In this document: positions 11,200 to 23,321 of the stretch, in pieces
Position numbering within the stretch: position 1 is the stretch's first letter
How the letters are laid out: each line of letters starts with the position of its first letter
From: Eupeodes corollae
Taxonomy: Eukaryota; Arthropoda; Insecta; Diptera; Syrphidae
Assembly: GCF_945859685.1 (NCBI RefSeq)
Contig: NC_079149.1
Span: 134,890,153-134,954,152, forward strand
DNA length: 64,000 bases
Direction: 5' to 3'
Program-made: the position numbers and the translations under genes
Notes under the pieces: generated by a model
Seen by the model: the letters and a program-made list of their open reading frames with translations, nothing else
What the model was told of the DNA's origin: nothing
Database searches by the model: none

Positions 11200-12700
11200 T
11201 ACTTAAAAACGTGCAGAAATTATTTCCACTTTACTACATTCAAATTGAAAATACTTTAAACGACCATGAATAACAAGCGTCACACAATGTTGAACACCCA
11301 AGCTTAAGTATAATCAATCCAAAGTTTTCACTATTCACGGTATAATAAATGTGACACGCAAACATCCTCTCTCTCTAATGCATAGAGTGAAAAGCTTTAA
11401 ACTTTTAATTGAATTGTTTTATGTTAACAATAGTATCGTTTCTTTTATAACATTAACAATAGATATAAATTTCTTTATGCACTCTTGTATAGACATTTGA
11501 ACAAACATTTTGATTATTGTTATTTTGTGATCCCTCATTAATCTCGCTGTCAGTTTAACAATTACCAATTTCATTTTCACGCGAATTGAACAAATCAAAT
11601 TGAAGATGCAGACGAATGACTTTGACTTGACGAGCGACGACGCGACGCGACGTCAAAGCCAAAGTCAACATCAACAACAGAAACAGCAAACAGATCCATA
11701 CAAGGCATTCACATGATTCCATCATTGTGCAAGTGATGTGTACATCTATAGAATTCCATTGAAGCTTCAAATGATTCTTGAGATTGAGAGTGCAAAGCAC
11801 CAATTTACTTAGGACAAAGTGGCACATCACATCACATTTAATTTATAGTTTCGTTCCATAGGTCTGTGATTGCCAGTTCGCTGTTCTGCAAAATTCACTT
11901 AACCAGTCCAAATTGCCCACGTAATTACAGTGGTGGTCTTATAGTCTTTATAGTCTCGGAGCTTGTAGAGTGTTGTTGGTCAATTTGTATCTAAACCCAA
12001 CCAACAACCGCACGCTCTTATAGATAGAAGGAAATTATTTACGACACCAGATACGTGCATTTGGAGAAGGATGTTGGTGGTGTTTTTGTTGGTTAATGAT
12101 GACGAAAAAGACGACGAAGCTGCTGAGGCCCATTCGCCCATTGTCCCTTCATCATCCATTCCATGAATAAATATCATGAGATGACTAATAACTTGGAATT
12201 AAGTGCAATTCGTTGTGACTAAATGGATTTCAACCTTTATGCAAAATATAATGTGTACTTCTCTGCCATAAAAATGCTCTTAAAAAATAAACAACAACAA
12301 ATAAAATTTCATCTTCTGTTGTGACTTGTGAGCGATGATAGAGTTGGAAGCCTGGAGGGTTCACTGCGCGATTTGACTGCGTGAAAAAGGGGTTCTCTTG
12401 ATTGTGTCTTCACGCTTTCGTAGTTTTGGAATAAAGTTTGTTTTTAATGTCTACATGGGTTGGGTAGGGTAGGGTATAAAAATATAGGTGAAAGATTATA
12501 TTTTCAGCTTGGTTGTTTCTGATTCTTATAAAAAAATACTATAAGATTGGCATTGTATTTTATGGTAGAATGACTTTAACATTAAGATGCAGCGTTGGTT
12601 GATGATTCCATATGTCTATATGACTATATGACTATCTGGCAAGAGATTTTGTAAGGTTAACAAGTTTTAAAAGAAAACTTGAATAATTTGTATCTAAGTT
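11200..12700. other. Gene-free stretch with GAC-rich islands
   Basis: Short GAC/GCGAC-rich islands lie at about 11625-11650 and 12098-12120, in otherwise single-copy-looking DNA. The minus-strand frame at 11555-11830 contains a hydrophobic leucine run but has no donor site and no family match. Confidence 0.4.
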
Positions 12701-12729
12701 TGAGACCCAGATATTTTTTATACTTTCAT

Positions 12730-13740
12730 GAGTAAGTACAGAAGGTTTTCAGGTCTGACGATATTATCAGATCTGTCAGTGACCTAACAATAGTTGTCAA
12801 TAAAATGACAAAAGCTATAAACGTTTTAATACAAACAATTCTGTTCACATACAAAATCTTTCAATTTCGATATCAGATTGTTATCTGATTCGGTTTTGTC
12901 TAAACGAAGAAGATTTATCATCTATGTCAATAAAGAACTGTCATCAATTGTCAAAGGACAATGACCACAATAATACAAAAGTTTGACTGATACTGGGGTA
13001 GGTTAAGACAACATAATGGAGTTGGAGGCTTTGTAAGTTTCTTGTATTTAATTGGCGAGCTTCAAAAAAATTATCAACCAGTTAAGGCAAATTTATTGGA
13101 AAGTTGCCTGGAAAGTTAGTCAAGGAAAATCTTTCTTATCATCCAGTCAAATCTGTTAATGTCAAAGTGTCAATTGACTGTAAACGGCTCACACTGACGT
13201 TTCTGCAATATTTGCACAAAAAATAGGTCAGTTTATATTTCTAAAATTTCTGAGAATCTTCTCAGTCAGAGCAGAGAGCAGGAAAATGTAATATAAACAT
13301 AATTCACCTTTCATCCTAACCTGGAAATCAAATCACATATAGCTTTGGATTTCTTTACTATTTTTGAAATTGAATCACAAAAATTCTATTTTGACATCAA
13401 AACATTTGTTCAAGAAATTTTGTTTATTTTTCTGAATTAAGAAATTTCTGATATCTTAGAAATATAAACTGGGCAATCAAGAAACAAAATATAACGCAGT
13501 AACTGTTAACATTTAACTGTTTAACATTTGTTATAAACAATGACATCTGACAATTTCGAACGTCATTTTACAATTGTTAAAATGACGTTTCTATCAATAT
13601 TTTCAAAAAATGTGATTTCACATGATTGTATGACATCTGGATATATTGACAGATCTGACAAAGTTGTGAGAGAAGATCAGAGGCCTGTTCTTTTTCTATT
13701 GTCGTTCCTATACAACAATACGTAACAATATTACGCCAAA
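12730..13740. mobile_element. Nested MITE composite, copy 1
   Basis: The order of parts is as follows. First is an outer TGACA/TGTCA-rich arm (about 12757-12970). Next is a family-B-like piece (about 12995-13190) beginning GGGTAGGTTAAGACAACATA. Then comes a 250-bp MITE (13226-13475) whose ends CAGTTTATATTTCTAA and TTAGAAATATAAACTG are inverted repeats. Last is an outer arm containing AATGACATCTGACAATTTCG. The same order occurs at 15963-16975, so the composite seems to have been copied as one unit. There are no genes. Confidence 0.6.
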
Positions 13741-14160
13741 ATATTCATTCTAACTTCTTTGTCTAAGTGTCAAATAGTTCTGATTTATAAAAATCCATAA
13801 CTCAAAAGTGTCAAAAGCGAATGATTTGTTTACAAACAAGGATTCGTTTTTGTTTGGCTTCGGAAACCATACATTTAAACGACTTTCGTCATCCTAAACG
13901 AATTACTTTTTCTTTCATTATTATATTGGGAGATTGAAAAATCAACAAATTCTAACAATATGTATATGTACGTTCCTCAATGATTCGAACAAAATCCAAC
14001 AATTCGCAACAATGACACTTGAACATTTGTTTTGACATAACAACAATACTAAACGACAGCAACTGTCAAATATTCCAAACAATTAAATCTGACAATTATA
14101 AACGTCTTCGTCTGACAATGTTGACAGTGAAGTTTTTGACAGTTGTCACACTAAATTGTA
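13741..14160. other. TGACA/TGTCA-rich non-coding DNA
   Basis: Many short TGACA and TGTCA words occur, for example at 14056-14075 and 14110-14155, similar to the arms of the composite MITEs. No clear ends were found and no exon is supported. Confidence 0.4.
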
Positions 14161-15962
14161 AGCCCACTAGATTGTAATAAAAATAGTGAGTAATCTTTAG
14201 CTTCAGATCGATCTCGAGTGAAGTTTTAAGGAATTCATATAGCTCAAAAAAGGAAAGATTAAAAGTTACGGTCATTAATAATGTTTTTAATTTCCAATAC
14301 TGCTTTAAAATTATTAAGAACTTCATTTCTCAAGGCGATGATATAATCAATCATACGAAACTCATTGCCATCATGTCGAATCGGTTCTTTTTTCGCCGCT
14401 TTATGATGTCAGTTTCTGGTGTATCATTAGTTCAGCATTCATTTCCTCATTATGTCATTTTCTCCACGAACATTCGTAAATCCTCCATATGCGCACTTAG
14501 CCCCATGTTTATACTTGAGACTGAATAGTAAACTTTTTAAGTGCGCATCATCTCCAATCTCAAACCATGCATAGACGAAACACCAGACGAAACACATCCT
14601 GAAATGATGATTTCCATCCAATAAGCCACCACCATCGCACCGACCGAAGCGACGACCGGCTCAGCGTTAGCCTGAGCCTCAACGAGTCATTTTCTGGTTG
14701 CATTCGATAAAAAAGTTAGCGCAACAGTAAGCGTTAACCTTGTCATAAATCTAACTCTAACAATGATTATATCGAAGCAGTTTATAGAAGCGAAGCGGTA
14801 AGTAGAAGTTGGTGGCTGTTGGTGGTCTCTCACCAGGAACCGATACGACGACATCGTGGCAACAAATAACCACCAACTGATGCCATCGTCATCGTTATTG
14901 GGAATCGTGATCGACCAGAAGCACATTTTCCATTCAATCGATATTCACGTAATTTGCTCGTTTGGTTTCGGTTTCGACTTTAGCAGCTTGAGCTTCCGTC
15001 GTCGTCGGTCGTCTAAGTCCGTCGAACAATTCTAATTGGCATAAAGAGAAAAACCTCAGAAACTTCTCAGTATAGTGAGTTATGACTTCTACAATAAACG
15101 GTAGGTAAGGTATACCGACTCTGCTTTGTAAACCAATGCTAAACCGTTCTTAAAGTACATCAGTTAATATACGGTAGGACTTTGTCTAATTACAAAAAGG
15201 TAAGTTTACGATTCAATTGAATATCTTGTAGAGTCTCATCTAGGATCGCTCGGTTTCAAATTGCTGCAATATCCATTTGACCTAATTCCTCTTGGATGAA
15301 TATGATGGCGTTGGTGGTGGACGTGGCGTAGAAGGTCGCATTTTGTTGGTTTCTTCATCTTCTCATTATAGAGATTCGATAGTATTGCATATTGGGGATT
15401 GGGTTAAAAGTTCTGCTGTTGCAGGTCTTCATTTAGCTATTTCCACAGTACAATAACCAAACAAAAACACACATATGCCATCGAGCCGAGAAACCTCGAA
15501 GTGATAAATAATTCCAAAGATAGATGCTCAGCTCATATGTACTCGTATCTAGTGGATGCTCATTGCTCAGCTCGTATGATGTGGGATTTCATTTTTTGGT
15601 TTGTCTTTGACTTCTTCGACTTTTGCTCAAGCCAGAGTGTATCTATTGTGGTATGGTATTCTACTGACACATTTATTCTTCTTCTTGCGGTATTTTTACA
15701 GTTTAATGTTTCTTTTAATTTTGTTTTGTTGCTGTACTTTTCAAGAACCCATTTGTTTGTAATGGATATTTATATTTTGATATTCTTGTTAATATGCAAT
15801 GCTATGTTTTAAAGCTTCCGAATAAGTTTAATAGATTTGACATTTGATCAATATCAGCTATACTTGAAATTGTTTCCGTAACAAATCATTAAGCACCAAC
15901 GTATTGCAATGCAAACTTACTTGTTTGTTTGTTTATTAATTTCATTTGAAATCTAACCTTAA
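14161..15962. other. Gene-free stretch with a GTC-rich island
   Basis: A GTCGTCGTCGGTCGTC island at about 14996-15012 is followed near 15105 by a donor-like GGTAGGTAAGG. This could be a non-coding leader exon of a plus-strand transcript, but there is no protein or cDNA evidence. The 15501-15812 open frame is hydrophobic and T-rich and I do not accept it. Confidence 0.35.
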
Positions 15963-16975
15963 GCTAGGTACAGACGATTATCAAATCTTACAAAAATCAG
16001 CACTCTGACAATAGCTGTCAATGGGCTGTCAGATCTTGCAATATAAGTCAGGTGCAGGTAATATAGGAACTTCATTTGCAGTCAACTCTATTCTTTAAGG
16101 GGCCATTTATAGCTATCATTGAAATCTATCCGGAAAAAAAATTGAATCGATATTTGACAGTGTTTCGGAAATCACATAAGGATTTTTTTTTTAAAGAGAA
16201 AAAGTGTAATTGCGCATTTATTTTTCCCTAAAAATGTATTTTTCTATTTTCTAAACGGAAATTCATTTTCTTGATACTTCTATGTTCAAAAGTGAAACAA
16301 ATCTTTCCACTATATCTCACAATTCAAATGATAGATTTCTGTCATTAAAATTTGTCAGTGGATTTCAATCAAGAAATTTTTTTCTTCAGTAACTGTTCAG
16401 TTAAGTTTCCAATAAAGTCGCTTACTTAGAAGGGAATTTTTTGGCAATAAGATACAACTAGAAACTTCTAACGACCTGTCAGATATTTGGCATATTTATA
16501 TTTCTGAGATTTCTCTGAATTTACTCAGGTAGATCTAGGTAAACACAATTTATTCTCACGTAGTAATCAAAATAGCTTGAGATTGCTTTTATTCCTTTTT
16601 AAATAATTGTGCGTAGAGAATTTTTGAGAAACTGAGTGTATTATCAAATTTCTCACAGCAAAAATGAATGTTTTGTATGAGAAATGGTGTTTAGTACGGA
16701 AGTCTCTGAGATCTTAAAAAACATAAACTTCGCCAATTGTTGGAATTGTCAGTCCTCAATTGCTCCCAATTGCTTAATATTTTTGAATACAAAATTGTCT
16801 GATTGGAGTAATTGTCAGATGTGTTAAAAAATGACATCTGGCAATTTCAAACGTCAACCATCTTTTAATGGCTGACAATGACGTTTATAATTCACACTAT
16901 TGTAAACTATTTTGGACAGTTTTATATTGACAATTCATTAAGTTATTGTAGACTTCCATTAAAAGTGTAGGCCTT
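15963..16975. mobile_element. Nested MITE composite, copy 2
   Basis: The left arm begins TAAGCTAGGTACAGACGATT, like the family L ends at 34741. Inside is a family B copy (about 16035-16500) split by a family A copy (about 16097-16385; GCCATTTATAGCTATCATTG). Next is the same small inverted-repeat MITE seen in copy 1 (about 16490-16735), then a closing arm with AATGACATCTGGCAATTTCA. The nesting order gives relative ages: outer arm, then B and the small MITE, then A. It is non-coding. Confidence 0.6.
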
Positions 16976-16976
16976 A

Positions 16977-17256
16977 AGGCCCAACTATAATAGGCAAAGG
17001 CTAGCATATGCGCGCATAATTAAACGTGAACATAATAGAGTCTAGCTCCGTTTCGTTCAATTTTTCTCAGTTTCGTTAACTTAAGCAAACTTAGGCAAGA
17101 GCGATCCCAGTTGATTGCCGCATAGGTAAAATCTGACATGTAGATACGTGAGCAAAATTGAATTATGGCTATGCAGTAATTTCACAAACTTAAGTGAATT
17201 TTCGTTGAGTTTTTGACATAAGCTTATGTTTGCATATGTCTATTATAGTTGGGCCT
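16977..17256. mobile_element. MITE of PIF/Harbinger type with TTA target duplication
   Basis: This is a 280-bp element with ends AGGCCCAACTATAATAGGC and the inverted GTCTATTATAGTTGGGCCT, matching over at least 17 of 19 bases. It is flanked on both sides by TTA (16974-16976 and 17257-17259). The TTA duplication and short ends fit PIF/Harbinger. No other copy is visible in this window, and there is no coding capacity. Confidence 0.85.
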
Positions 17257-17259
17257 TTA

Positions 17260-19158
17260 AATGCTTTGTAATGTGTTAACATTAACGAATATTTTTGTAC
17301 ACACCTCTTAGATTAAGTGATTCAAATAACCCTGTTCTCTATTAATTTCTTTGAAAATCCACCAATATTAAAAGTTACAGCCACTCTTTGGTAATCTGAC
17401 AAATTCATATTTTTTTTACGAAATCAGTTTCAAGACTTGAAATATTGACATCAAGAAGAAGTAATACCAAAAGAAATGTTTGTACAAATGTGATTTTGAG
17501 CGCAATATTTTTTCTATGGAGATTAATTTGTTATTAAAAACAAATCGGTTTTTGTCAGAGATTCTGTTTTAGTTTTGTTTCAACTGTCAAATCAATAACG
17601 GAAAATTACTGTCGTTTGGAATCTAATGGGGTTTTCTATGGTTAAAATAAATCAATTTATTTTTGATCCAGATCTGTCAAAACAAAAATTTCCCCGTTTT
17701 AGCATTCCATGGGACAAAATAATTGATTTGTTTTTGATTTAAGATCAAATCTGCAGATCTTGATCTTTCGGCACAATTCAAAAAATTGCTTCGGTAAAAA
17801 TTTGACACAAACAGTACACGAAGTAACGAAGTAATACAGTAACAAGAAACCAAACAATTTCACGCACCACCAAGAAAAATCAGTTTTTGACGGAAATCTG
17901 AATTTACCAATGGAAAACATTTAGATCTCAATTAAAAGATTTAAATTTCCGATCAAAATTTCTGTCAGTAAGAAAAAATCCAGAAAATGAACTTTGGTTA
18001 AATTCCGCTATTGACTTTTCAATTTGATGTAAGTGCTTTTATAAGATTCTGAATCAATGTCCCGGAGCACTTTCTAGTAGAATTTTAATTTTGTCGGATT
18101 TCCACCCGAAATATTTTGTTATCTTTTTTTTATAAATTTTGCTCAATCATATAAACTATTCACGATGTACTAAAATATTGCACAAGAAAAATAACTCACG
18201 AAATCAATAAGTTTATTAAAAGCGTTTGATTACTAAAAAAAACAACAGCTCTGGCTGAAGGCACGAAGTTCAATATTTCTTATACCTGAACACAAAGCAC
18301 AGAATAATATTTTTCCAGAGTGAATGGTTTTAATTAAAATTTTATTATATAACTCATTTAGTTTTGTTAATTTGTTTTACAGAAAAAAATAAACTTTGCC
18401 TTAAGAAAACAACATTTGACCACACATCGGAGAAACCAAACTCAGTAATTTAAATACTCCATAGTCAGAAGCGGTGGTTGTTTTGTGGTGCAGCTTAAGG
18501 TCAATATTCATCAAAAGGAAAACGCAAATCGTTACCAAATCTAACCTACGAAGCGGTCCCGTAGACCATAACATACATAATTACCATACGGTCGTAAATT
18601 TCCGGATCTCTAACGATTAGCATAGTTTAACATAATAAAATGGAGACCTCTCCTACAGAGTAAAAACAGTGATGCATCCGATTCAAGATGTAACCATACA
18701 TAAGATGATATGCGGAACACCCCAGCACTAGCAACATAACTACTTACGTAGTAATCACATCTCCCAATCCGGACGGGCGGGACAGCAACAGCAACAGCAA
18801 AAACAAAACCAACTGCAACTTGTATGCCAAAACAGTTTTAAAATCGGGGGCCGTCCAAATTAATGATGACAACCATAAATGGCAGCCACATTCTGTCAAG
18901 AATTTAATTACTCCATACTTTGTACATCTTACGAGTACACATCGTATACATTTATTCAGAACTAAACTAGGAGCACAAAAAGAAGACACCGACACACGAA
19001 TGGTTATATGGGACGAGTCGACCTTATAAGCTTCTCCATACATCGGGAACGTTTTGTTTTTGGAAAAGAAGATTTCGTGACAAAATACAATTAGACCCAC
19101 AGATACATCCCGTCCAGCTGTTGTCATTTCTACAAGCATTTTCTGAGTTCTGACTTAC
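17260..19158. other. Gene-free stretch, presumed intron
   Basis: This lies immediately downstream (minus sense) of the donor of the exon at 19159-19387, so it should be the start of that gene's intron. No acceptor with a following open frame in phase 1 is convincing. The minus-strand frames at 18744-19236 run through the donor and are rejected. Confidence 0.4.
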
Positions 19159-19387
19159 CGTAGGTCCCGGTGTCCACAGTCTCAGCAGTTTGCTCCTGGG
19201 GCAGCTTGTAAAGGCTTCCAATAGTTGTTGTGGCATTAGATTTGGCGGCGGCGGAAGGAAGTCCTAAGGTGCCAACGCCAACTCCAACGGTTGCAGCATC
19301 TGCCACATACCGCACCACGAAGATGCAAATTAAAATTGGTAAGTGTGAACTTTGCTGATTGCAGCATAAGTTCTTAGATCGCAGCAT
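19159..19387 (-). CDS. First coding exon of an unidentified secreted or membrane protein
   Basis: The ATG at 19387 opens a 76-codon exon. It starts with a basic and polar stretch, then a hydrophobic core (LPILICIFVV), then small residues (ADAAT) that suit a signal-peptide cleavage site. The rest is Gly/Ala/Thr-rich with one N-glycosylation motif (NAT). The exon ends TACG followed by GTAAGTCAG, a near-perfect donor, leaving phase 1. The upstream leader is CAA/GAA-rich with no ATG close by except a 10-codon upstream frame near 19482-19450. No downstream exon is recognisable in the window, so the gene probably continues left past the edge through a long intron. I cannot identify the family; a neuronal cell-surface protein would fit, but that is a guess. 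Confidence 0.55.
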
Positions 19388-19740
19388 GATGCTTGTTCTA
19401 ACTTTTGTTCGCGATTTTCTTCTTCGTTTTGTGTTGTTGTTGTACTTTACTACGTTAGCGGTGTTAACACTCTGTAATCCATTAAAACACCGAAGATTGC
19501 GAGGAATATACAGAATTCACGGATTCACGGAATAGAAAGACGGTGTACACACGGAAGAGATGGCTTCGCGTCCGGCGGCCAGCGGTTGGTCGGTCGTCGT
19601 CGTCGTCACTGGCTGCTCGTTGTCAACTATCAGCGATCAGTGATGCACTCACAAGTTGCGTTTTTCTTTATTTTTTTTTTTTTATTTTTAGCGTCAAATG
19701 CGATCTCCAAACCTTATTGGCTCGCGACTAGACTCTGACT
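19388..19740 (-). promoter_or_regulatory. Leader and possible initiator region of the 19.4-kb gene
   Basis: The region is GC-richer than its surroundings and contains a GACGACGACGACGACC stretch (minus sense, about 19595). A TCAGTC initiator-like hexamer lies at 19742-19737, and 28 bases downstream is GGTTTG, a near match to a downstream promoter element. The position is compatible with a start near 19740, but the motifs are short and could be chance. Confidence 0.3.
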
Positions 19741-19742
19741 GA

Positions 19743-20339
19743 TTCGAAACCCATTTCGCCGTATGGCTTACAGCCCAGTTATAAGTCGTGAGTGTGGCTG
19801 CTACAGAAGAAAGATCTGCTAAAGTTCTTGCCGCAGAAGCAGAACACCCGAGCCGAAGTTGAAGTTGAAGCCGATCTCTCTCTCGCTGGAAGAATATGGT
19901 TTGGCTTTGAGTTGAGTGAGTGTTGGTTTGGTGGTGAGGCATGGCAAGTTGTGTTTTTTGATGTTGCTTCTTTTGTTGCTTTTGCAGCGTTGAAGGTTGG
20001 TTTGCTGATGATGATCATAATGATGACTATAATGGGTAGGAGGTTAATATTAAACTTCATGGGTTCATAATCATTTTGTTTTTGTAATTCTTTAACTCTA
20101 TACGATCAGCTATGGGCTACAATATGTTTTTTTGAATAAAACTTCTGTTTCTATTTCTGTGAGATTAGATGATAGCGAATTTTGTTGTGCAAAACAATTT
20201 TGTTAAGTGGCATTGTGTCAGTAGAAAGTGCGTGCATCAAATAAGTAATTAAGCCCATGATGTTAGAAATTTTTAGATTTGTACTTAAACTTGGAAACAC
20301 TTAAAGGGTTTTGTATACCTTTTATATATGTCAAAATAA
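19743..20339. other. Upstream intergenic DNA
   Basis: No exon or repeat was recognised. Open frames on both strands at 19779-20070 overlap each other and lack signals. Confidence 0.35.
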
Positions 20340-20530
20340 AAGAAGGAGTTTAGAAAGAAGATATCAAGAACGGGGAAAGACGGAGCGCGTAAAGGCATTC
20401 CACATTCACTAAGTACGGTAGAAGAACTAATCTCTGCTTCTCACAGTACTACCAAATTTTGGTTCATTAGTAAAATGATTCACATTCCTGCGTGAATGCT
20501 AAGTTTGAACTGTCTAAGAGTAGGAGTGTA
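20340..20530. repeat. Dispersed repeat of unknown type, copy 3
   Basis: It shares AAGTACGGTAGAAGAACTAA and nearby blocks with 5395-5575 and 10900-11190. It lies directly upstream of a non-LTR remnant and could belong to it. Confidence 0.4.
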
Positions 20531-20559
20531 AATGGTTATTTCAATAGGGCATGTTCTCT

Positions 20560-22680
20560 TAAAGTAACGAAAAAAGGGTTACTCAAGAAGTTCGAGTGAC
20601 ATAAACGATGTTAAAGTCAGCAATCATTTAAAAACTTCTTGAGTAAGTTGCTGAAACATCAATGGGATTTATACCAAAGTCATGGACGCAAAGAGTTTTT
20701 GTAACTTGTTTGCCAGGTTTACTAGTAGGATTAGAAATCAGCGTGATCTAGCATACCGACGCTGGAAACGTTTCCGTGTTAACGACCTCTGTGAGTTGTA
20801 TAAATCTAAGCGAAATAGTCGTTTTATGGGGAACAACCTCCGTAAGCTAGGAATAGGCAAACAAAGAAATAATTTTCCAGCTGAATTGAGCTAAACAGCA
20901 AATTTGTTTCTACACCTATAATAACTCTTCTACAGACAGTTTCTTCAATTTCGATTGTGTGAAAGCCTTAGACATAGTTGGAAGTTACATAAGTATAAAG
21001 CCCCATGACACTGGTGCTAATGATTTGAATCCTATTTTCATTAAAGCTATTCTTCCTTTGCTTCTAACCTATTTTACACATGTAATAAATTCCATCCTTA
21101 CCACTGGCATTTTCCCACATCAATAGAAAAAAGCAAAAATAATTCCCATCCCCAAAACCTCGCTTTGCAATGAATTGAGACCAATTTCAATACTTCCTTT
21201 TCTGTCTAAAATCGTGGAATAATGCAAAAAGCATTAAGCAACTTCGTCAATCGCAACAACCTTTTAGTCGATGTTCAATCAGGTTTTCGTTCTCACCATA
21301 GCTGTATAAGGCACTAACTAAAATAATCCAAGACATAAGGACTGAACTCGATATTGATAATGAAATTTTGTTTAGTCCTATTAGACTTTTCAAAAGCATT
21401 CGGAATGGTGAATCACTCGATGCTTCTGAATAAACTGCATCACACATTTAACATATCTTCAGAAGCTATTAAACTACTTTCTTCCTTTTTGAATGATAGA
21501 AAGCTTCAGAAGCTATTAAACTACTTTCTTCCTTTTTGAATGATAGAAAGCAAGCCGTTTTCTTAAATGGAAATCTCGCCGATTTTCTTCCGGTTCAACA
21601 AGGAGTTCCCCAAGGATCAATTTTATCCCTCTTCTATTCTCATTATATGTGAATGAAATCGGTTTCATTATAAATGAAGTATCAAAATATTTTTATGCCG
21701 ATGACATTCAAATTTACAAAAGCTGTCCTTTGGGTTTAATTGACGACTGCGCTTTCACCCTGAACCAAGAACTAAAAAATATATCCTACTGTGCGTCGTG
21801 CAATGGTTATATCAAGAAAATAATTAGACTTAACATACTTTCCTTCTATATTTCTTAACCAGAACCCATTAGAATTCGTAGATTCTAGTAAGAATCTAGG
21901 AGTAATCTTTAATAAAACATTAACCTGGAATGACCAAATCAACCAATTAGTAGGTAACACTTATGGAACGCTTAGAACGCTGTGGACCGCCCAAAACATC
22001 ACTCCATTTAAAACCAGACTAATGCATGCAAGGACCCTTGTAATACCTGACATTTTTTACATGTATTACATGTATCATTCGATACATCTTTGTGTTAAGA
22101 AGGTACGACCATATTTCACATTTGCAAGAGATTCTGCTTAGTATGCCTTTTAAAGACTTCATGAAGCTTCGAACATTGATACTGTTTTTTAAAATCTTGA
22201 AAACACGTCAACCAGCTTATCTGTTTGAAAGAATCAGAATGTCAACATCGAACAGATCGACATCGGTAATTTTGCCACGCTGACCTCAGAAAGGCAATTT
22301 TTCATCGCAGCATGTCGCCTCTGGAACTCACTTCCAACTCATTTGCGGGATATAAGTGATATGCATATTTTCCAAAAAAGTATTAAAATCTTCTTTTCGA
22401 ACCAAAGCAACTAACTTAATTAATTTTCTTTTCCTTCTTCTATTTCTATCTTATCGTCATTTCTATTTTAACGTCAATTAATATTTTATCGATAAATGAT
22501 TGTTATTTTCTTTTATTTTTATTTTATTTCAATTGATTTTATATTATTTTCTTATCGTATTTTTTAAAAATTTGAATTGTTATAAAGTTAAGTCATAGGC
22601 TCTCACAAATTTATTATCTATTATCTTACTTTGTAAGCTTTATAAATAAATAAACTGAAACTGAAACTTATGCTAAAGTT
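20560..22680 (+). mobile_element. CR1/L2-like non-LTR retrotransposon, degenerate
   Basis: Plus-strand fragments appear in the order of an ORF2. A basic linker (FTSRIRNQRDLAYRRWKRFR, 20682-20894) comes first. Then come early RT (near 21120: KAKIIPIPKTS, ELRPISILPFLSKIVE), the palm LLDFSKAFGMVNH, VPQGSI near 21605, an intact FYADDIQIY box (21690) and a C-terminal region ending with LWNSLPTHLRD near 22320. FSKAFG has Gly where the catalytic Asp normally sits. Many frameshifts and stops are present, plus a 47-bp duplication. The 3' end is AATAAATAAACTGAAACTG, like the short 3' repeats of L2/CR1 elements. It is inactive. Confidence 0.75.
21458..21551. repeat. 47-bp tandem duplication inside the RT remnant
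   Basis: TTCAGAAGCTATTAAACTAC begins at 21458 and again at 21505, and the two 47-bp units are identical. Because 47 is not a multiple of 3, the duplication shifts the reading frame between the DFSKAF and YADD boxes. Confidence 0.95.
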
Positions 22681-23106
22681 AAATTTATATTAAAAATTCT
22701 GAAATACAGAACTTAGCGTATTTTAACACCTCTTTACTTTTTACAGCAGTCACTTTTTTCTTCTTTCTTCCTGGAATTGAAAATACCAAGTTTTAAAAAA
22801 AATTGATTTATTATTCCATCAACGTTCGATATTATTCGTTCAACATAAATAATAGGAATTCTTATAAAAGAAGGTGGGAAAAGGCGACTTGAAAGCAAGT
22901 ACATGAAAAGAAGGTAGATGCCACACCCTTTTGGTGGAACATTTCAGTACGCACAATTTTGAATTTGTGTGCATTCAAACACCTAGCACTTTACCAAACT
23001 TTATTTATAATAAACACTTTTGAATATCAAGTATCATAAATCTAAGACCTCGATTTTTCCTTTTTGTGAAATTCTTAAATTTTACGATGTCGCGAAGTGT
23101 TTCTTA
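22681..23106. other. Gene-free stretch
   Basis: AT-rich with no exon, repeat ends or motif that I can support. Confidence 0.35.
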
Positions 23107-23321
23107 GGGGCCAGTTTTTTAGCTTTCATTGGTTTTTATAATTAAAAATGTTTAAGGATTTGAAAGCATTAAGACAGTCAAATTTGCAATTTTGAGTGTC
23201 AAAATGAATGTAATTTGTTGTTGATTTTTTAAATTTTCAATGATAGCTATAATCGGTCTGTCAAAAAATTCCAATTATTCGTTTCAATGATGAAACTCGA
23301 TGATAGCTGTAACCGGCTCCT
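23107..23321. mobile_element. MITE family A, divergent short copy
   Basis: The left end GGGGCCAGTTTTTTAGCTTTC and the right end GATGATAGCTGTAACCGGCTCC are diverged versions of the family ends (GGCCAGTTATAGCTATCATT and its inverse). At about 215 bp it is internally deleted relative to the 370-bp copy at 41194. Confidence 0.55.

Noticed and set aside
11555..11830. Minus-strand frame with a signal-peptide-like leucine run (MMESCECLVWICLLFLLL)
   Set aside because: There is no donor after the hydrophobic part, no continuation of protein-like sequence, and the downstream half looks like translated non-coding DNA.
14996..15110. Plus-strand non-coding first exon with donor GTAGGTAAGG
   Set aside because: The composition is suggestive but there is no transcript, coding or conserved-element evidence. 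It is noted only under the gene-free stretch.
15501..15812. 103-codon hydrophobic plus-strand frame
   Set aside because: The T-rich composition yields Phe/Leu/Ile artefacts. There are no splice signals and no family.
18744..19139. 131-codon minus-strand frame MLVEMTTAGRDVSVG
   Set aside because: It lies in the intron beyond a strong donor at 19158, has no homology, and ends in a leucine run from CAG-type repeats.
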